Origin: an uncultured Pelagibacteraceae bacterium | Lineage (GTDB): Bacteria > Pseudomonadota > Alphaproteobacteria > Pelagibacterales > Pelagibacteraceae | Assembly: GCA_902591775.1 (NCBI GenBank) | Contig: CACJBW010000002.1 | Span: 1 to 64,000, forward strand | Direction of reading: 5' to 3' | Length of the DNA: 64,000 nucleotides | Shown here: piece after piece, positions 57,559 through 64,000 of the stretch | How positions within the stretch are numbered: position 1 is the first letter of the stretch | Layout of the letters: each line of letters begins with the position of its first letter | Notes under the pieces: generated by a model | Told to the model about the DNA's origin: nothing | The model's database searches: none | The model's input: the letters and a program-made list of their open reading frames with translations, nothing else | Translations under genes and position numbers: made by a program

Positions 57559-57776
57559 TTTTTCGAGCTATTTCTATGAATAAATTCAGCTGCTTTTTTA
57601 AAATCATTGATATTTTTTTGATGCATAGAAAGCTCTTTATTCGAATTTGACGAAAATAGAATTATTAGTAAAGCAATTATAATAGCTGCAGCATAATAAA
57701 ATGGCATTTTTTTCTTCCAAGATATTAAAATCTTTGTAGCGTTATCCGCTTGTTTTTTTGTTGGTCTATTTGCCAT
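57555..57776 (-). CDS. Small single-TM protein, 73 aa
   Basis: 4-nt overlap with downstream ureohydrolase start; TM segment MPFYYAAAIIIALLIILFS. Confidence 0.6.
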   Translation of the reverse strand: MANRPTKKQADNATKILISWKKKMPFYYAAAIIIALLIILFSSNSNKELSMHQKNINDFKKAAEFIHRNSSKN

Positions 57777-57780
57777 AATG

Positions 57781-60003
57781 CTAGTTTACCAAAGGTTTAC
57801 CAGTTTTCAATGTATGTTTAATTCTTTCTTGAGTTTTCTCTGTCTCTATTAGCTTCATAAATGCATCTAATTCTAATTTATATAAATCATCCTCTGATAG
57901 AGTATTTTCTAATGTAGTGTCACCACCACTTAAAACTTTAGCTAATTCTTTGCCAACTTCCATTCCATGATCAAGAATAATTTTTTCATTGTATAATTTC
58001 TCTAACATTTTTAACATTTTGTCATAAACGTTTTTTCCTGAAAGTTTAAAAGTACATTCGGTTGGGGGAGTAAACTCATTATTATTTTGAATAATTTCTT
58101 TTGAAACTGATAATAAGCTATTTCTACTCATTATTTTTTTATCTTCTGGTCTTAAATATTTAAGTGGTTCGGCTTCAATTGGCGAGGTAGCAGTTTTAGC
58201 ATATCCAATAATATCAAATACTTTTAAAGGAGCATAATCAGGATCATTTTTTGCTTCTTCAGTTTGAGACCATCTCCAAAGCATTTCTTTACATCCTCCA
58301 CCTGCTGGAATTAATCCAACCATAGTCTCAACTAAGCCAACTACAATATTAGTATGGGATGCAACAAAGTTGCTTTGACATAAAACTTCAAAACCTCCAC
58401 CCAACGCCAATCCTGATGGCGCTGAAACAACTGGATATTTAGAATATTTTAAATGTTTGCATGTCTCTTGAAAATATTTAACAAACTTTTCAATAGATTT
58501 ATAATCTCCTTTGTCTGCAAAATTCATTGTGTAAGACAAGTTTACACCAGCTGAAAATTGCATTGCCTCGTTCATTATTATTAAAGGTTTGTCTGTTGCA
58601 TTTTTTAAGCTATCCATCGAGTCATAATCTAATGCATTAGCCTTAGTTGTGAATTCAACAATATTAAAATCATCAAACCTGTAGATTTCAGCAGAATTAT
58701 TTTTATCCAATTTAGTTGCTCTAGGTTTTATTTTTCCTAAAGTTTCTAAATCAGTGTATTGTTGTCTTTCACCATAAAAGTTTTCATCTTTGCTTTGAGA
58801 TAAGTTTTCAAGAAACTTATTATTTTCAAATTTATCTATTCTTTCAAAAAAATTCTTAACACCAATTTCTTTTAACATTTCAAAAGGTCCCTTAGACCAA
58901 TTAAAGCCTAGTCTCATTGCTTCATCGATATCATTAAATTTATCTGTAATACCCGGAACTAAAGATGATGCGTATTTAATAATTCTTGAAATTACAGACC
59001 AAGCGTATTCACCATATTTATCTTTTCTATTTATAAGACCAACAATATCCATTTTTTCTGACCCTAAATTGAATTTTTGTGATAGCGAGTATTCACCTGT
59101 TTCTAAGTTAATCCCCTCTAGAACTTTTTTATTATCAGACTTATTCATTCTATAGAAACCACCTTTCCCTTTTCTCCCTGTGTACCCAGTTTCTATAAGT
59201 TTTTTAACTAATGGTATTTCTTTTGCTACATTTTGAAAGTCGTCAGTTTCTGGAAGTTCTTTTATAAAACTTTTCAAAACATCAGCCATCAAATCAATTC
59301 CAATTAAATCATAAAGTCCAAAAACCCCTGTTTTTGGTATTCCCATTGGCCTTCCAAAAACGGCATCAGCTTCTTCAATTGTTAATTTCATTTTAAAAGC
59401 TTCAATCATAGCCACTTGCATAGCGTAGACACCAATTCTATTTCCTAAGAATCCTGGAGTATCATTACAAATTAATGCTCCTTTTCCTAAATCTTTTTCA
59501 CAAAAATTTTTAAGTGAGTTTATTTGATCTAAGTCATTATTTTCATTTTTTACAATTTCTAACAAATCCATATATCTGACTGGATTAAAGAAGTGAGTTA
59601 TACAAAAATCTTTTTTTTCTTCCTCTGAGAGTTTTTCTGAGAGAACTTTAATTGGAATAGAAGATGTATTTGAAGATACTATTGATCCTTTCTTTCTTTC
59701 TTTAAAAATTTTTTCATAAATATTATGTTTAATGTCAATTCTCTCAACGACCGCTTCAACTATCCAGTCTGCTTCACCAACCTCATTAAAATTATCATTT
59801 ATATTTCCAACATTAATATTATTTATTTTTGACTTATCTATTAATAAAGGAGGTCTAGATTTTAAAATTCTATCCCTAGCTTTTTCAGAAATTTCGGTTG
59901 TTAAGTCTAACAATGTTACTGGAATATTTGCATTGCATAATTGAGCAGCAATTCCACTACCCATTGTCCCTGAACCTATAACTACTACTTTGTTAATTTT
60001 CAT
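57781..60003 (-). CDS. 3-hydroxyacyl-CoA dehydrogenase / enoyl-CoA hydratase (FadN-type domain order)
   Basis: N-terminal KVVVIGSGTMGSGIAAQLCNANIPVTLLD (HAD) and C-terminal PVVSAPSGLALGGGFEVLCQ, VGLIPAGGG (crotonase). Confidence 0.92.
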   Translation of the reverse strand: MKINKVVVIGSGTMGSGIAAQLCNANIPVTLLDLTTEISEKARDRILKSRPPLLIDKSKINNINVGNINDNFNEVGEADWIVEAVVERIDIKHNIYEKIFKERKKGSIVSSNTSSIPIKVLSEKLSEEEKKDFCITHFFNPVRYMDLLEIVKNENNDLDQINSLKNFCEKDLGKGALICNDTPGFLGNRIGVYAMQVAMIEAFKMKLTIEEADAVFGRPMGIPKTGVFGLYDLIGIDLMADVLKSFIKELPETDDFQNVAKEIPLVKKLIETGYTGRKGKGGFYRMNKSDNKKVLEGINLETGEYSLSQKFNLGSEKMDIVGLINRKDKYGEYAWSVISRIIKYASSLVPGITDKFNDIDEAMRLGFNWSKGPFEMLKEIGVKNFFERIDKFENNKFLENLSQSKDENFYGERQQYTDLETLGKIKPRATKLDKNNSAEIYRFDDFNIVEFTTKANALDYDSMDSLKNATDKPLIIMNEAMQFSAGVNLSYTMNFADKGDYKSIEKFVKYFQETCKHLKYSKYPVVSAPSGLALGGGFEVLCQSNFVASHTNIVVGLVETMVGLIPAGGGCKEMLWRWSQTEEAKNDPDYAPLKVFDIIGYAKTATSPIEAEPLKYLRPEDKKIMSRNSLLSVSKEIIQNNNEFTPPTECTFKLSGKNVYDKMLKMLEKLYNEKIILDHGMEVGKELAKVLSGGDTTLENTLSEDDLYKLELDAFMKLIETEKTQERIKHTLKTGKPLVN

Positions 60004-60074
60004 AATGAGAATAAAAGTTTATAATGAAAATCTTATTCAAGAGCAACTTAAAGCCATTAAATATTTTAATATTA

Positions 60075-60659
60075 TTATTTAATTATTTTTGTAATTGACG
60101 GAATTATTGCCACTGCTATAGCTATTTTAAACAATTCACTTGGTAAAAAAGGATATAAACCACCAGCAAGTGCCTTGTCATATCCTATAACTGAGCCTAA
60201 ATAACCCACCCCTATTATAAAAATAATTGATGTTGCAATCATAAGAGAAATTAAACTTTTAAAGTACGAGTCATTAAAATTTCTTTCTGCTAAATAACCT
60301 ATAAATCCAGCTGCAATTGTCATACCATAAAGATAACCAGCTGTTGGACCAGTTAAATAAAGTATTCCTCCACCTTTTGCAAAAACTGGAAGTCCAATAG
60401 CTCCTTCAAATAAATAAAGTAAAAGTGTGAAAAAAGCTAATTTAGATCCAAATGTCATTCCAATTATAAAGACTACAAATGTTTGCATAGTCATAGGAAC
60501 TGGCCAGAATGGAACCTGTACTTTTGATGAAAAAGCTAAAATTAATGTTCCGATCAACATCAAAGAAATATTTTGGAAGTAAATATTTATTTTATAGTCT
60601 GAAAGTAAATTTTTCACTAATGTAGGATTATTTTTCATAGCTGAGGTATTTAAGCACAA
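60075..60659 (-). CDS. bioY: Biotin transporter BioY
   Basis: VQVPFWPVPMTMQTFVVFIIGMTFGSKLA, GAIGLPVFAKGGGILYLTGPTAGYLYGM. Confidence 0.95.
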   Translation of the reverse strand: MCLNTSAMKNNPTLVKNLLSDYKINIYFQNISLMLIGTLILAFSSKVQVPFWPVPMTMQTFVVFIIGMTFGSKLAFFTLLLYLFEGAIGLPVFAKGGGILYLTGPTAGYLYGMTIAAGFIGYLAERNFNDSYFKSLISLMIATSIIFIIGVGYLGSVIGYDKALAGGLYPFLPSELFKIAIAVAIIPSITKIIK

Positions 60660-60691
60660 TTAAATAAATTTTAAAATAATAAATTAATCTG

Positions 60692-62716
60692 TTAAAATTG
60701 TTCTTTTTGTAATTCTTTAATAGGTATATGACATCTAATAGCGTTACCACTATCAGTTAATTGCCAAGGTGGTATTTCTTTTTTACAAATATCTCCTACA
60801 ATTCTTGAACACCTGCCTTGAAAACTACAACCTTTTTCAGGTGGCTTTTCTTCCACAATATCCTCTGCAACCAGTTTAGGTTTTATATCAGGATCTGGTT
60901 CTAAAACTGCACCCAATAAAACCTCAGTGTAAGGATGGGACGGAAATTTATAAACATCATTTGAGGGTCCTACTTCACAGAGCCTTCCTTGATAGAGGAC
61001 TGCCACTCTGTCACTTATTGCTCTTACAACAGCTAAATCATGTGACACAAATATGTATGTTGTTCCAAAATCTTCTTTAAGTTGTTGCAATAGATTTAAT
61101 ACAGCAGCTTGTACTGAAACATCTAATGCAGATGTTACTTCATCACATAAAATTATATCTGGTTTTGCAGCAAAAGCTCTTGCTACTGCTACTCTTTGTT
61201 TTTCTCCACCAGACAGTTGTCTTGGATATCTAGACATGTAAAATTCTCCTAGTCTTACTTTTTGCAAAAGATCTATAATATTTTTATTTAATTCTTCACC
61301 TTTTAATCCAAAATATAATTTCAGAGGTTGAGCAATAATTTCTTCTACTGTGTGGTTTGGATTCAAAGACTCATCTGGATTTTGAAATATTAATTGAATG
61401 ATTCTTAAATCATTGGGATTTCTTTCTTTCAAATCAGATGATAAATTTCTATTTTCATCGAACCGTATTAAACCATCTTTAGTTCTGAGCAACCCAGCGA
61501 TAGATTTCAGAATTGTTGATTTTCCACTACCTGATTCTCCTACAAGGGCAATAGTCTCTCCTTTTTTTATATTAATATTAATGTCCTTCACCGTTGGATT
61601 GTCATCAGAAATTCTATTAAAAATTTGATCCAATAATTTTTGTTTGGCATAGCTTATAGAGACCTCTGATAAGTTTAATATTTCTTTGTCATTTGAATTG
61701 TTTTTAATTTTATTTACATTTTGATTAAACTGACTTTCTTTCAAAAGTTTTTCATAGTTAAAACATCTAACGCTAGTATTTAATTCTTTTAAAAACTCTA
61801 ATTGTGGTGAATTGTTTTTACATTTATCCTCAGAAAAATTGCATCTATCGAAAAAACTGCAACCACTTTGAATTATTCCTGGTTGAGGTTGACTACCAGG
61901 CATTGACTCGGGTAGGCCAGCTAAAGATAATTTTGGTATAGATTTTAATAATCCATGTGTGTAGGGATGAATTGGTCTTTTAAGAATATCCCTTGAAGGA
62001 CCTTCCAAAACAATTTCTCCTGAATACATAACAATAATTCTATCGCTCACTTGGGCTATTGCTCCTAAGTCATGACTTACATAAACCATCGAAGTTCCTG
62101 TATCCTTTGCAATAAAATTGAGAAGCTCTAATACATGAGCTTGTGTTGTAACATCTAATCCTGTAGTTGGTTCGTCTAAAAGAAGCAAATCAGGAGTTCC
62201 CGCTAACGCCATCGCTACGGCAACTCTCTGCTGTTGTCCTCCTGAAAGTTCATGAGGATATCTTAAAGCAATTGTTTCTGGTGAAGGAAGTCTAACTTTA
62301 TTTAATAATTCGGAAATTTTTTTTTCTCTTTCTTTCTCACTTAAATCAGAGTGTAATTGTAAAGCTTCATCAATTTGATAACCTATTTTTAAGTTTGGTG
62401 TTAATGCCTGACCTGCATTTTGCGGTATCATTGCTATCTTTCTGCCTCTGATTTTTTCTAAATCTTTACTTTTCATATTTAGTAGATTTGAAGAATTAAA
62501 CTCACACTCTCCTCCAATCGTATATAGGCCATGTTTTACATACCCCATCATTGCTAATGCCAATGTGCTTTTTCCCGATCCAGATTCTCCAACAATTCCT
62601 ACTGTTTCACCTTTTTTAATTTTTGTGCTTATATTTTTTAAAATTAAAATTTCTTCACCTTTTTTACTTTTAAATCCAATAGATAGATTTTTTACTTTTT
62701 GAATTATATCACTCAT
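60692..62716 (-). CDS. Dipeptide/oligopeptide-type ABC transporter, fused double ATP-binding protein
   Basis: Two Walker A motifs (GIVGESGSGKSTLALAM, ALVGESGSGKSTILKSI), two LSGG signatures, two oligo-HPY Cys-rich C-termini. Confidence 0.95.
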   Translation of the reverse strand: MSDIIQKVKNLSIGFKSKKGEEILILKNISTKIKKGETVGIVGESGSGKSTLALAMMGYVKHGLYTIGGECEFNSSNLLNMKSKDLEKIRGRKIAMIPQNAGQALTPNLKIGYQIDEALQLHSDLSEKEREKKISELLNKVRLPSPETIALRYPHELSGGQQQRVAVAMALAGTPDLLLLDEPTTGLDVTTQAHVLELLNFIAKDTGTSMVYVSHDLGAIAQVSDRIIVMYSGEIVLEGPSRDILKRPIHPYTHGLLKSIPKLSLAGLPESMPGSQPQPGIIQSGCSFFDRCNFSEDKCKNNSPQLEFLKELNTSVRCFNYEKLLKESQFNQNVNKIKNNSNDKEILNLSEVSISYAKQKLLDQIFNRISDDNPTVKDININIKKGETIALVGESGSGKSTILKSIAGLLRTKDGLIRFDENRNLSSDLKERNPNDLRIIQLIFQNPDESLNPNHTVEEIIAQPLKLYFGLKGEELNKNIIDLLQKVRLGEFYMSRYPRQLSGGEKQRVAVARAFAAKPDIILCDEVTSALDVSVQAAVLNLLQQLKEDFGTTYIFVSHDLAVVRAISDRVAVLYQGRLCEVGPSNDVYKFPSHPYTEVLLGAVLEPDPDIKPKLVAEDIVEEKPPEKGCSFQGRCSRIVGDICKKEIPPWQLTDSGNAIRCHIPIKELQKEQF

Positions 62717-62718
62717 AA

Positions 62719-63612
62719 TTAAACAGGAGCTTTTGTGGATCTATCTATGCCTAGTGCTTTGGCAAAAGCGTCTGCTGTTAAATTAATACCAATTATTAGA
62801 CTACTTAATCCAACAATCGGTGCTATTACAGCCCAATAAGCAAAAGACATTAAACCTCTAGCATTTGATATCATCAATCCCCAGTCTGGAGTTGGAGGGC
62901 TAACTCCAAAACCTAAAAAAGATAAAGAACTGAAACCAAGCAACATCCAAGACCATCTCATCGCACCTTCTACCAAAATTGCATCTCGAACATTTGGTAT
63001 TATTTCATTCCAAATAATTGAAAAATTACTGTGTCCTCTTGCTCTTGCAGATACTATAAAGTCTTTAGCAATAACATCATGAGTTGCTGCTCTAGCTACT
63101 CTTACAATTCCTTTACCATAAAAAAAACCTAAAGCAGGTATCAATACTTCAGTAGATGTACCTAGCAAAGATACAATTAATAGCATTGCTAATATCCATG
63201 GTATAGACAAAAATGCATCAACAATTCTCATTACAATATCGTCAATTTTTCCACCAACTAGTCCACAAAAAATTCCTAATAGACCTCCCCAAAGAAGTGC
63301 TATCAAAGATCCGAAAAATGTGATTGTTAAAGCTGTTCTTCCACCTAAAATTGTTCGAGTAAAAACGTCCCTACCAAGATCATCTGTACCAAACCAATAT
63401 TCAGCAGATGGAGCCTGAAGCATTAAAGTTGGATTTATTGCTTTGAAATCATAAGGCGCAATATAAGGACTTATAAAAGCAAGAATAATATGAAAAACTA
63501 AAATACTTAGTCCGATGAAACCAGACGGTCTTGACGCCATAGTTATTATAACTTCAGAAACCTTCTGAAATGCACTTTTTTTCTCTTCTTTATATATACT
63601 ATTTACTTTCAT
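62719..63612 (-). CDS. Dipeptide-type ABC transporter permease (DppC-like)
   Basis: YWFGTDDLGRDVFTRTILGGRTALTITF, RARGHSNFSIIWNEIIPN. Confidence 0.94.
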   Translation of the reverse strand: MKVNSIYKEEKKSAFQKVSEVIITMASRPSGFIGLSILVFHIILAFISPYIAPYDFKAINPTLMLQAPSAEYWFGTDDLGRDVFTRTILGGRTALTITFFGSLIALLWGGLLGIFCGLVGGKIDDIVMRIVDAFLSIPWILAMLLIVSLLGTSTEVLIPALGFFYGKGIVRVARAATHDVIAKDFIVSARARGHSNFSIIWNEIIPNVRDAILVEGAMRWSWMLLGFSSLSFLGFGVSPPTPDWGLMISNARGLMSFAYWAVIAPIVGLSSLIIGINLTADAFAKALGIDRSTKAPV

Positions 63613-63613
63613 T

Positions 63614-63997
63614 TTACTTTCTTATCTGTAACGTCTTTAATCTTGGATTAAGCATCAACGTCATTAGATCTGCTAGTAAATTTATACTAACATAAATAGA
63701 TGCAAGAATTATTGCTAAGGCTTGAACAGTGGGTAAATCTCTGTTTGAAATCGACTCAATAACTAATCTTCCAAGACCAGGATAATTAAACACAACCTCA
63801 GTTACAACAACACCACCTAATAACCATGCAATTGTTAATGCTACAACATTAATAGCAGGCAATAACGCATTTGGTAAAACGTGTTTAAAAACCATTTTCC
63901 AATATGGAACACCTTTTAAAATTGCCATTTGAACATATTCACTTGCCATAACTTGAATGACACTTGATCTTACCATACGTGCCATATGAGCTGTCAT
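63614..63997 (-). CDS. Dipeptide-type ABC transporter permease (DppB-like), partial at window edge
   Basis: MARMVRSSVIQVMASEYVQMAILKGVPYWKMVFKHVLPNALLPAINVVALTIAWLLGGVVVTEVVFNYPGLG; lacks the DppB N-terminus so continues beyond 64000. Confidence 0.9.
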   Translation of the reverse strand: MTAHMARMVRSSVIQVMASEYVQMAILKGVPYWKMVFKHVLPNALLPAINVVALTIAWLLGGVVVTEVVFNYPGLGRLVIESISNRDLPTVQALAIILASIYVSINLLADLMTLMLNPRLKTLQIRK

Positions 63998-64000
63998 AAT

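Noticed and set aside
60692-62716. Double ATPase fusion as a novel architecture
   Set aside because: DppD-DppF-type fusions are common in Proteobacteria

Overview
This AT-rich, tightly packed window looks like a Pelagibacterales (SAR11-type) alphaproteobacterial chromosome, judged from gene content, very short intergenic gaps and codon bias. No tRNA, rRNA, CRISPR, prophage or transposase was recognised. The dominant theme is methylated-amine, one-carbon and osmolyte metabolism. It includes a sarcosine-oxidase-type heterotetramer (soxBDAG-like) next to fhs. A probable trimethylamine monooxygenase (tmm) and a betaine/TMAO-type ABC transporter (tmoXWV/proXWV-like) are present. A DUF1989-GcvT fusion is the probable TMAO demethylase (tdm). 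It is followed by a small winged-helix-like ORF, a FAD amine oxidoreductase, a divergent glutamine-synthetase-like enzyme, a three-subunit glutamate-synthase-like N-methylglutamate synthase (mgsABC-like), an ammonium transporter with two single-TM microproteins, and a GlnT/GMAS-type synthetase with a diaminopropionate-ammonia-lyase-like enzyme. A second module (14.5-22.7 kb, plus glpK) looks like uptake and hydrolysis of a sugar or glycoside osmolyte, with unusual extended permeases and a perfect 14-bp hairpin between the binding-protein and permease genes. The rest is housekeeping (purEK, acnA, bamB-like, zapE, phr, agmatinase family, fadN-like, bioY, dpp). An argE-like gene is interrupted by a frameshift at an A9 homopolymer. 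All assignments come from reading the translations; no database search was run.
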